Origin: Bradyrhizobium glycinis | GTDB taxonomy: Bacteria; Pseudomonadota; Alphaproteobacteria; Rhizobiales; Xanthobacteraceae | DNA: 64,000 nucleotides | Direction of reading: 5' to 3' | Assembly: GCF_016031655.1 (NCBI RefSeq) | Contig: NZ_JACCHQ010000011.1 | Span: 1 to 64,000, forward strand | Shown here: piece by piece, positions 57,482-64,000 of the stretch | Position numbering within the stretch: the first letter of the stretch is position 1 | Layout: each line of letters starts with the position of its first letter | The notes under the pieces: generated by a model | What the model was told of the DNA's origin: nothing | The model's database searches: none | Seen by the model: the letters and a program-made list of their open reading frames with translations, nothing else | Position numbers and translations under genes: made by a program

Positions 57482-58891
57482 TCAGCCCGAATAGTACATG
57501 TCGAACTCGACCGGGTGCGGGGTCATCTCGAAGCGCTCGACCTCGGTCATCTTCAGCTCGATATAGGCGTCGATGAAGTCGTCGTCGAACACGCCGCCGG
57601 CCTTGAGGAAGGCGCGGTCCTTGTCGAGGTTTTCGAGCGCCTCGCGAAGCGAGCCGCACACCGTCGGGATCTGCTTCAGCTCTTCCTTCGGCAGGTCGTA
57701 GAGGTCCTTGTCCATCGCCGGACCCGGATCGATCTTGTTCTTGATGCCGTCGAGGCCGGCCATCAGCATCGCGGCGAAGCCGAGATAGGGATTGGCGAGC
57801 GGATCGGGGAAGCGCACCTCGACGCGCTTGGCCTTCGGCGAAGCGGTGTAGGGGATGCGGCAGGAGGCCGAGCGGTTGCGCGCGGAATAGGCGAGCAGCA
57901 CGGGGGCCTCATAGCCCGGGACCAGACGCTTGTAGGAGTTGGTCGACGGGTTGGTGAAGGCGTTGATCGCCTTGGCGTGCTTGATGATGCCGCCGATATA
58001 GTGGAGGCAGGTCTCCGACAGGTCGGCGTACTTGTTGCCGGCGAACACCGGCTTGCCGTCCTTCCAAATCGACTGGTGCACGTGCATGCCCGAGCCGTTG
58101 TCGCCATAGACCGGCTTCGGCATGAAGGTGGCGGTCTTGCCGTAGATGTGCGCGACCTGGTGGATGCAGTATTTGTAGATCTGGATGTGATCGGCCATCA
58201 GCGTCAGCGTGTCGAACTTCATGCCGAGCTCGTGCTGGGCGGAAGCGACCTCGTGGTGATGCTTCTCGACCTTGACGCCCATCTTGGCCATGGCGCCGAG
58301 CATTTCCGAGCGCATATCCTGAACGGAGTCCTGCGGCGGAACCGGGAAATAGCCGCCCTTGGTGCGGACGCGGTGGCCGAGATTGCCGCCTTCATATTCG
58401 GTGTCGGAGTTGGTCGGCAGCTCCGAGGAGTCGAGGCGGAAACCGGTGCTGTAGGGGGTGGCCGAGAAGCGCACGTCGTCGAACACGAAGAACTCGGCTT
58501 CGGGGCCGACGAACACGGCGTCACCCACGCCCATCGACTTCACCATCGCCTCCGCCTTCTTGGCGATGCCGCGGGGGTCGCGATTGTAGGGCTCGCCGGT
58601 GGTGGGCTCGAGCACGTCGCACGTGATGACCATGGTGGTCTCGGCGAAGAACGGGTCGATCGTCGCGGTCACCGGATCGGGCATCAGGCACATGTCGGAC
58701 TCGTTGATCGCCTTCCAGCCGGCGATCGAGGAGCCGTCGAACATCGTCCCTTCGGCGAAGATGTCTTCATCGATCATGCTGACGTCGAACGTGACGTGCT
58801 GCCACTTGCCGCGCGGATCGGTGAAGCGCAGGTCGACGTACTTCACGTCGTTGTCCTTGATCGATTTCAGGACGTCTTTGGCGGTCTTCAT
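57482..58891 (-). CDS. glnA: Glutamine synthetase type I
   Basis: A 469-residue GSI that makes glutamine from glutamate, ammonia and ATP. Typical motifs: MFDGSSIAGWKAINESDMCL (about 49), MPKPVYGDNGSGMHVHQSIW (about 257), NPSTNSYKRLVPGYEAPVLL (about 316) and KDLYDLPKEE, with Tyr of the adenylylation site near 400, so control by GlnE is likely. ATG at 58891. It follows glnB in the same direction after 150 bases, the normal glnBA arrangement. Confidence 0.97.
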   Translation of the reverse strand: MKTAKDVLKSIKDNDVKYVDLRFTDPRGKWQHVTFDVSMIDEDIFAEGTMFDGSSIAGWKAINESDMCLMPDPVTATIDPFFAETTMVITCDVLEPTTGEPYNRDPRGIAKKAEAMVKSMGVGDAVFVGPEAEFFVFDDVRFSATPYSTGFRLDSSELPTNSDTEYEGGNLGHRVRTKGGYFPVPPQDSVQDMRSEMLGAMAKMGVKVEKHHHEVASAQHELGMKFDTLTLMADHIQIYKYCIHQVAHIYGKTATFMPKPVYGDNGSGMHVHQSIWKDGKPVFAGNKYADLSETCLHYIGGIIKHAKAINAFTNPSTNSYKRLVPGYEAPVLLAYSARNRSASCRIPYTASPKAKRVEVRFPDPLANPYLGFAAMLMAGLDGIKNKIDPGPAMDKDLYDLPKEELKQIPTVCGSLREALENLDKDRAFLKAGGVFDDDFIDAYIELKMTEVERFEMTPHPVEFDMYYSG

Positions 58892-59044
58892 GCATACCCC
58901 TTATGGCTCTGCGGGTCGGTTTCCAGGTGAGCAAGATTGTTCTCGCTTTTGGCGAGTTCGCGCGCGACCGCACAAACGAAATCAGGCCGCCGAAGCAGCC
59001 TTATTTCTTGTCAGAGTGTCGCAAAATGCGGGATAGCACCCGGC

Positions 59045-59383
59045 TCAGATAGCGTCCAGCCCGGATTCGCCGGTTCTGATGCGGATCGCCTCTTCGATGT
59101 TGGAGACGAAAATCTTGCCGTCGCCGATGCGGCCGGTCTGCGCGGCGCGGCGGATCGCGTCGATGGCGCGCTCGACGAGATCGTCGCCGATCACGATCTC
59201 AATTTTGACCTTCGGCAGGAAGTCGACGATGTATTCTGCGCCGCGGTAAAGTTCGGCGTGACCCTTCTGCCGGCCAAAGCCCTTGGCCTCGGTGACGGTG
59301 ATGCCCTGGAGACCGACTTCCTGAAGCGCTTCCTTCACCTCGTCGAGCTTGAATGGCTTGATGATGGCTTCGATTTTCTTCAC
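59045..59383 (-). CDS. glnB: Nitrogen regulatory protein P-II
   Basis: A 112-residue PII protein from a GTG at 59383 (an in-frame ATG at 59437 would add 18 non-family residues). It shows the uridylylation tyrosine in AELYRGAEYIVDFLPKVKIE (Tyr51 region) and KIFVSNIEEAIRIRTGESG at the C-terminus. It senses 2-oxoglutarate and ATP/ADP and controls GlnE, NtrB and transport. Operon with glnA. Confidence 0.95.
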   Translation of the reverse strand: MKKIEAIIKPFKLDEVKEALQEVGLQGITVTEAKGFGRQKGHAELYRGAEYIVDFLPKVKIEIVIGDDLVERAIDAIRRAAQTGRIGDGKIFVSNIEEAIRIRTGESGLDAI

Positions 59384-59763
59384 TGCGCGACTCCCGGCCT
59401 TTCGATCCAATAGCAACGTCTTCGTCAGGACGCGCATTTCTCAACGCACGATCTTGTCTTCTCTGTGCCGGGATCCCTGACCTGTCCGGCAACAACGGCC
59501 GGTCATACCCTTCAAGATGTCAGTGAGCACGACGAACCGAAGCGGCTTCCTCGAAAGCAGGGTCTATGCCAAGTTGCAAATGCCCTGATTATCGGAGCGT
59601 TATCAGCCTTTTAACGAGCATCTCTGAGGGTAGTGCCGACTTGCACAAAATACCGAAGACTACGAAATAGGCAAACGGTTCAATATGTGTGCAGATCGAC
59701 GCTCCCGTCGTCCGATCGGCGCGAAAGATGCCTGTTGAACAGGCGTTTGTACTAGGAAGTGGC
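59384..59763. other. Intergenic region between divergent glnB and nnrD
   Basis: About 380 bases. It holds the sigma-54-type promoter at 59553-59572 for glnB. The rest shows no gene, and nnrD has AGGAAG just before its ATG at 59764. Confidence 0.5.
59553..59572 (-). promoter_or_regulatory. Sigma-54-type promoter of glnB
   Basis: On the minus strand TTGGCATAGACCCTGCTT has GG and GC separated by ten bases, as in -24/-12 promoters (TTGGCAC...TTGC). It lies about 170 bases upstream of the glnB GTG. An NtrC site is not clear. Confidence 0.6.
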
Positions 59764-61263
59764 ATGGAAGTTCTGACCAACGCCGAAATGCAGCGCGCTG
59801 ACCAGCTCGCCATCGCGGCCGGCACGCCCGGTTTCAAGCTGATGCTGAGCGCCGGCCAGGCGGTCGCCGAGGCCGCCCATGCGTTGGTGGAGGAGGGGCC
59901 GATCCTGATCGTGGCCGGACCCGGCAATAATGGCGGGGACGGTTTCGTCGCCGCCGCCGAGCTCGCCGCGCAGGGGCGCGAGGTCTCGGTCATCCTGATG
60001 TGCGAGCGCGACCAGCTGCAGGGCGATGCCGCTTCCGCCGCGCGCGGCTGGAAGCATCCGGTGCTGCCCTTCAACCCGCAGGCGATCGGCAGGCCTGCTC
60101 TGATCATCGATGCGCTGTTCGGCGCGGGCCTCAGCCGCTCGATCGAGGGCGAGGGGCGGGAGATGATCGAGGCGATCAACGCCAACGGTGCCCCGGTGCT
60201 GGCGGTCGATTTGCCGAGCGGCATCAACGGCACCAGCGCGGCCGTGATGGGCGTGGCGGTGAACGCCACCGAGACCGTCACCTTCTTCCGCAAGAAACCG
60301 GCGCATCTGCTCTTGCCCGGGCGCAAGCATTGCGGCCGCGTGCGCGTTGCCGACATCGGCATCGATGCGCAGGTGCTGGAGGAGATCGCGCCGCAGACCT
60401 TCGAAAACGATCCGGATGTCTGGGGTGCCGCCTTTCCGGTCCCGCGCATCGACGGCCACAAATACGCGCGCGGTCACGTGCTCGCGGTCTCTGGCGACGC
60501 AGCCGCGACCGGCGCGGCGCGGCTCGCGGCGCGCGGCGCGTTACGGGCCGGTGCCGGGCTGGTGACGCTCGCCACACCGCGCGATGCGCTCGCGATCAAT
60601 GCAAGTGCGCTGACAGCGGTGATGGTGCGCCCCGTAGATACCGTGGTCGAGTTCGGCGAGCTGCTCGGCGACAAGCGCTACAACACCTGCATCATCGGTC
60701 CCGCCGCCGGCGTCGGCGAACGCACCTGTGACATGGTCCACACCGCGCTTGCGGCACAACGGCATCTGGTGCTGGACGCGGATGCGCTGACCAGCTTCGC
60801 GGCAACGCCAGAGCACCTGTTTGAAGCAATCAAATCCTCGCACGACAACGCGGTGGTGCTGACTCCGCACGAAGGCGAGTTTCCGCGCCTGTTCTCCGAC
60901 CTCAGCAACAAGCATCCCGGCCGCTCCAAGCTCGAGCGCGTCCGCGCCGCCGCCGAGCGCTGCGGCGCCGTCGTGCTGCTGAAGGGCCCGGACACCACAA
61001 TCGCCGGCCCCGACGGCCGCGCCACCATCGCCGCCAACGCGCCGCCCTGGCTCGCCACGGCCGGCGCCGGCGACGTGCTGTCCGGGATCATCGCGGGGCT
61101 GCTGGCGCAGGGCGTGCCGGCGTTCGAGGCCGCCAGCATCGGCGTCTGGATGCACGGCGAGGCGGCGAGCGAAGCCGGGCCGGGCCTGATCGCGGAGGAT
61201 CTGACCGAGACGCTGCCGGCCGTGCACCGGCGGATCTATGATGCGCTTGGGGTGGAGTACTGA
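59764..61263 (+). CDS. nnrD: Bifunctional NAD(P)H-hydrate epimerase/dehydratase
   Basis: A 499-residue fusion. The N-terminal YjeF epimerase domain (GPGNNGGDGFVAAAELAAQG near 62, AVDLPSGINGT near 148) is followed by the C-terminal NADHX dehydratase domain (ARGHVLAVSGDAAATGAARL near 237, LTPHEGEFPRLF near 367, TAGAGDVLSGIIAGLLAQG near 436). It repairs damaged NAD(P)H hydrates. AGGAAG precedes the chosen ATG at 59764; an earlier in-frame ATG at 59689 is less likely. Divergent from glnB. Confidence 0.92.
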   Translation: MEVLTNAEMQRADQLAIAAGTPGFKLMLSAGQAVAEAAHALVEEGPILIVAGPGNNGGDGFVAAAELAAQGREVSVILMCERDQLQGDAASAARGWKHPVLPFNPQAIGRPALIIDALFGAGLSRSIEGEGREMIEAINANGAPVLAVDLPSGINGTSAAVMGVAVNATETVTFFRKKPAHLLLPGRKHCGRVRVADIGIDAQVLEEIAPQTFENDPDVWGAAFPVPRIDGHKYARGHVLAVSGDAAATGAARLAARGALRAGAGLVTLATPRDALAINASALTAVMVRPVDTVVEFGELLGDKRYNTCIIGPAAGVGERTCDMVHTALAAQRHLVLDADALTSFAATPEHLFEAIKSSHDNAVVLTPHEGEFPRLFSDLSNKHPGRSKLERVRAAAERCGAVVLLKGPDTTIAGPDGRATIAANAPPWLATAGAGDVLSGIIAGLLAQGVPAFEAASIGVWMHGEAASEAGPGLIAEDLTETLPAVHRRIYDALGVEY

Positions 61264-61267
61264 ACGT

Positions 61268-62569
61268 TCACTCCACCCCATACCACCGCACCAGGCGCGG
61301 CGCGGCCCAGTCGGTCGCGACGGATTCGATCAGCCAGCGTCCGGCCGAGGTCGCGGCGAAGGCGATGCGCTGGGTCTGGCCGGGCTCGATCGCGAGCGTG
61401 TCGAGCCAGTAGGGCTTCCAGCCGTCGTCGAGCTTGTCGAGCAGCCGGAAATGGTGGCCGTGCAGGTGAAACACGGTGGTGATCGGGGCAGGGTTCTGCA
61501 GGGCCAGCACGACGGTGCGGCCGGTCTTGGCGCGGAAGGCGGGGGCGGAGGCGGTGGAGAAGGTTGCCGGCCGAACCCAGCCGGAATCGGCTGCTCCGAG
61601 CGCGACATCGAACCGCAGGGCGCCTCTCAGATCGAGCTTCTCGGGGAGATCATTCGATGGGAGCGGCTGGGGCGGTGGCAGCGGAGCACGCTCCAGCTTC
61701 CCGGAGACGGTCAGATTTCCGACCCGGCGCGCCTCCTTGCCATCATGCAGCAGAAATGGGGCCGAGGCGGCCGCATCCACGTAGACGTCGGCCCGTGCAC
61801 CCGGGGCCAGCACCAACGCGCCGTTGCGCGCGGGAAACGGCTCGCCCGGCTGGCTGTCCAGAGCCATCACGTTGACCTCGTGGTTTTCTAATTTGATTGC
61901 GAGAACAGTGCGTTGGGAGCCGTTGATAAAGCGCAGCCGCAGCCGCTCGCCCGCCGAAGCTGAGAGTTCGAATGAGGTCTTGCCGTTGATTGTGTAAAGC
62001 GGCGTCGTGTCCTTGGGATCTTGGCCCGGCGGGACTGCGGTGCCATCCGGCCGCAGGCGCCATTCCTCGATAAATAGGACCACGTCGCGATCGACGGGAG
62101 CGCGACTGGGCTCGGCCACGATGATCGGAAGCGCGCGTGCGGGCTGCTTCAGGCCGCCTTCGAAGAGGCGGAAGTCGGCCAGCAATGTCCCTGCGTTAGG
62201 TGCTGAAATAATTGATGTTTCCGTCGTATCCGGTGCTGCCGGGGTGCGGCCGCGGAGCGGGTCGGCCGCCATCGGCGCGTGAAGGCCGTACCAGACTGGC
62301 GCAAGCGGCACAGGCAGGTTGTTGCTGAAGACCACCTGGCAGCGGTCGAAGCGCTTGAGACGCACGTCCCCGATATGGCTTACGGCGGCCAGCTCCCAGA
62401 TCGGTGTAGCCGACTGACCCGGTCTCAGGGACAGCGTTGCCGACCTCGCCTGAAGCGCGAGCTGGGCCGTCACGGAGGGGCCTGCGCCGCCAGCGATCAG
62501 CCCGGCTGCCGAGGCCCCCAAGCCGGCCAAAACCTCGCGCCGATGTAGAGCATGGATCCGCATTGTCAT
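61268..62569 (-). CDS. Multicopper-oxidase-fold protein lacking most copper ligands
   Basis: A 433-residue protein with a twin-arginine signal (HRREVLAGLGASAAGLIAGG). The three cupredoxin domains can be traced: VVFSNNLPVPLAPVWYGLHA (normally N-H-W-H-G), LFIEEWRLRPDG (normally HxH), and VFHLHGHHFRLLDKLDDGW (retained HLHGHxF). The last motif reads GRWLIESVATDW in place of the HCHIxxHxxxGM loop. So most type 1 and trinuclear ligands are absent. It is likely a structural or binding member rather than an oxidase. FtsP/SufI-like proteins lose copper in a similar way. Confidence 0.8.
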   Translation of the reverse strand: MTMRIHALHRREVLAGLGASAAGLIAGGAGPSVTAQLALQARSATLSLRPGQSATPIWELAAVSHIGDVRLKRFDRCQVVFSNNLPVPLAPVWYGLHAPMAADPLRGRTPAAPDTTETSIISAPNAGTLLADFRLFEGGLKQPARALPIIVAEPSRAPVDRDVVLFIEEWRLRPDGTAVPPGQDPKDTTPLYTINGKTSFELSASAGERLRLRFINGSQRTVLAIKLENHEVNVMALDSQPGEPFPARNGALVLAPGARADVYVDAAASAPFLLHDGKEARRVGNLTVSGKLERAPLPPPQPLPSNDLPEKLDLRGALRFDVALGAADSGWVRPATFSTASAPAFRAKTGRTVVLALQNPAPITTVFHLHGHHFRLLDKLDDGWKPYWLDTLAIEPGQTQRIAFAATSAGRWLIESVATDWAAPRLVRWYGVE

Positions 62570-62723
62570 GGCACGATCCGGACCACGCCGGGCTGGATAA
62601 GTCCAGCCGCAGTGCCTACTTGAAGCCTGCCTCCATCAGGCCATTTTTTTGCTGCGAACAGTCAGGCACATGCTATAAGCCCGGCCGCCCGCGGCATCGC
62701 GGCCGGTCTTGATGCAAATTCAC

Positions 62724-62808
62724 GCGGGCGTGGCGGAACTGGTAGACGCGCTGGATTTAGGTTCCAGTGACGAAAGTTGTGGGGGTTCGAGTCCCTCCGC
62801 CCGCACCA
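62724..62808 (+). tRNA. tRNA-Leu (UAG anticodon)
   Basis: GCGGGCG opens the acceptor stem and pairs with CGCCCGC before ACCA; D-arm TGGCGGAACTGGTAGACGCG, anticodon stem CTGGA/TCCAG with loop TTTAGGT (anticodon TAG), a long variable arm (TGACGAAAGTTGT) as in leucine tRNAs, and T-arm GGGTTCGAGTCCC. The CCA is encoded. Confidence 0.95.
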
Positions 62809-62982
62809 AGCGCTTATCGCGTTTGCACGGATTACGAGGCCTGCTTCCGCGCGGATGATCGTCCGCAGGAAGCGGGTCCGATGAACCACCGGCGTGGAGG
62901 CGTTTGCCTCGCGCCGGATCGATTAACGACAGCGTCCCGACGCGCGACGTGCCGGGGCCGAACGAAAAGAAGATTGGACGCC

Positions 62983-64000
62983 ATGCAGGTCACAGAAACC
63001 CTCTCGGAAGGTTTGAAGCACGAGTTCAAGATCAGCGTTCCCGCGTCTGATCTCGACGCCAAGGCCGGCGCCAAGCTCGTCGACCTCAAGGACAAGGTCC
63101 GCATCAATGGCTTCCGTCCGGGCAAGGTGCCGGTCTCGCACCTGAAGAAGGTCTATGGCCGCTCGGTCATGGCCGAGACCATCGACCAGACCATCCGCGA
63201 CACCAACACGCAGCTGTTCTCCGAGCGCGGCTTCCGTCTCGCGACCGAGCCGAAAATCACCATGCCGACGGAGCAGAAGGACGTCGAGGAGCTGCTCAGC
63301 GGCAAGACGGATCTGACCTACACGGTTGCCATCGAGGTGGTGCCGGCGATCGCGCTCGCCGACTTCAAGAGCTTCCAGGTCGAGAAGCCCGTTGCCGAGG
63401 TCACCGACGCAGACGTCGACGAGGCGATCAAGCGCATCGCCGATTCCAACCGCACCTATGCCGCCAAGGGCGAGGGCGCCAAGGCGGAGCAGGGCGACCG
63501 CGTTACCATCAACTTCAAGGGCACCATCAACGGCGAAGTCTTCGAGGGCGGCACCGGCGAGGGTATCCAGGTGGCGATCGGCTCCAACACCTTCATCCCG
63601 GGCTTCGAGGAGCAGCTGATCGGGATCGGTGCGGGTGAGACGCGCACGCTGAAAGTGTCGTTCCCGAAGAACTACATGAACGACAAGCTCGCCGGTCAGC
63701 CGGCGGAGTTTGAGACCACCGCGACGCTGATCGAGGCGCCGCAGGACCTTGCGATCGACGACGAGTTCGCCAAGTCGCTCGGCCTGGAATCGCTGGAAAA
63801 GCTGAAGGAGGCCGCACGCGAGCGGCTGACCGCCGAGTTCGCCACCGCAACGCGCCAGCGCGTCAAGCGCGCGCTGCTCGACCGCCTCGACGAGGCGCAT
63901 CGCTTCGAGGCGCCGCCCTCGCTGGTGGACGAGGAGTTCAGCCTGATGTGGAACTCGGTCAAGGCCGAGATGGACTCCGCCGGCAAGACCTTTGCCGACG
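62983..64000 (+). CDS. tig: Trigger factor, C-terminus cut by window edge
   Basis: The first 339 residues of trigger factor. The ribosome-binding domain has the signature INGFRPGKVPVSHLKKVYG (about 45-60), the FKBP-type PPIase domain GDRVTINFKGTINGEVFEGG (about 170) is next, and the C-terminal helical chaperone domain starts near 250 and is cut at the window end. It helps nascent chains fold at the ribosome exit. Start MQVTETLSEGLKHEFKI is as in relatives. Confidence 0.95.
   Translation, partial: MQVTETLSEGLKHEFKISVPASDLDAKAGAKLVDLKDKVRINGFRPGKVPVSHLKKVYGRSVMAETIDQTIRDTNTQLFSERGFRLATEPKITMPTEQKDVEELLSGKTDLTYTVAIEVVPAIALADFKSFQVEKPVAEVTDADVDEAIKRIADSNRTYAAKGEGAKAEQGDRVTINFKGTINGEVFEGGTGEGIQVAIGSNTFIPGFEEQLIGIGAGETRTLKVSFPKNYMNDKLAGQPAEFETTATLIEAPQDLAIDDEFAKSLGLESLEKLKEAARERLTAEFATATRQRVKRALLDRLDEAHRFEAPPSLVDEEFSLMWNSVKAEMDSAGKTFAD

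Noticed and set aside
57515..58930. 471-codon frame on the plus strand opposite glnA
   Set aside because: Antisense shadow caused by high GC third positions; glnA is unmistakable on the minus strand.
1..64000. CRISPR arrays, rRNA operons or restriction-type defence genes
   Set aside because: No regularly spaced repeats with unique spacers, no rRNA sequence and no recognisable cas or restriction gene were seen on either strand.

Overview
The window reads as chromosomal DNA from a Bradyrhizobium-like alphaproteobacterium (order Hyphomicrobiales). The basis is high GC throughout, a GcrA-type cell-cycle regulator, a Porin_2-type porin, the glnB-glnA / nnrD / tRNA-Leu / tig neighbourhood, and many dispersed palindromic intergenic repeats. 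The genus call is inference from gene content and style, not from a search.

Region 1 (1-11964) is one end of an integrated phage-like element. It starts inside a D5/NrS-1-type primase-helicase. It continues with a small regulatory block: an XRE repressor, two AlpA-like helix-turn-helix proteins, a zinc-ribbon membrane protein and a lipoprotein. Next comes a tightly packed leftward operon of tail-type genes (a very short tape-measure-like protein and a collagen-motif tail fibre, plus unknowns, one with a proteasome-like N-terminal pattern). It ends with a tyrosine integrase beside a 3' fragment of a tRNA-Pro gene, taken as the right attachment site. A 15-bp palindrome recurs at several promoters of the element and is the likely operator of its repressor. 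No capsid, portal or terminase gene is visible in the part seen.

Region 2 (12-27.6 kb) is ordinary chromosome: a DUF421 protein, TetR/esterase, SDR, a hydrolase whose catalytic serine seems lost, MarR regulators, a large porin with a strong terminator, a possible small RNA, GcrA, an acetamidase/formamidase, a YdcF-type protein, a DUF169 protein, a saccharopine-dehydrogenase-like reductase, and a flavin monooxygenase divergent from a MarR gene with a clear operator between them.

Region 3 (27.6-36.8 kb) is an exopolysaccharide cluster: Wzy/ligase-like protein, WcaJ-type initiating transferase, GT4 glycosyltransferase, GumC/Wzz-type chain-length protein, FemAB/GNAT-type transferase, and a NodB-like protein that has lost its metal ligands. 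Region 4 (36.8-46.7 kb) is housekeeping: DUF2842, heme A synthase, a sulfhydrylase, a CoA-binding protein, an enoyl-CoA hydratase, a thioesterase, ribosomal proteins L13 and S9, a diguanylate cyclase, and an AI-2E transporter.

Region 5 (46.9-53.1 kb) is a five-gene operon (methyltransferase, GT2, asparagine synthetase, methyltransferase, polytopic membrane protein) that looks like a glycan or glycolipid pathway. Region 6 (53.1-64 kb) holds a glutamine-amidotransferase-type hydrolase, a REP-associated transposase bracketed by exact inverted repeats, an NfeD/slipin operon, glnBA with a sigma-54-type promoter, nnrD, a multicopper-oxidase-like protein lacking most copper ligands, tRNA-Leu and the start of tig.
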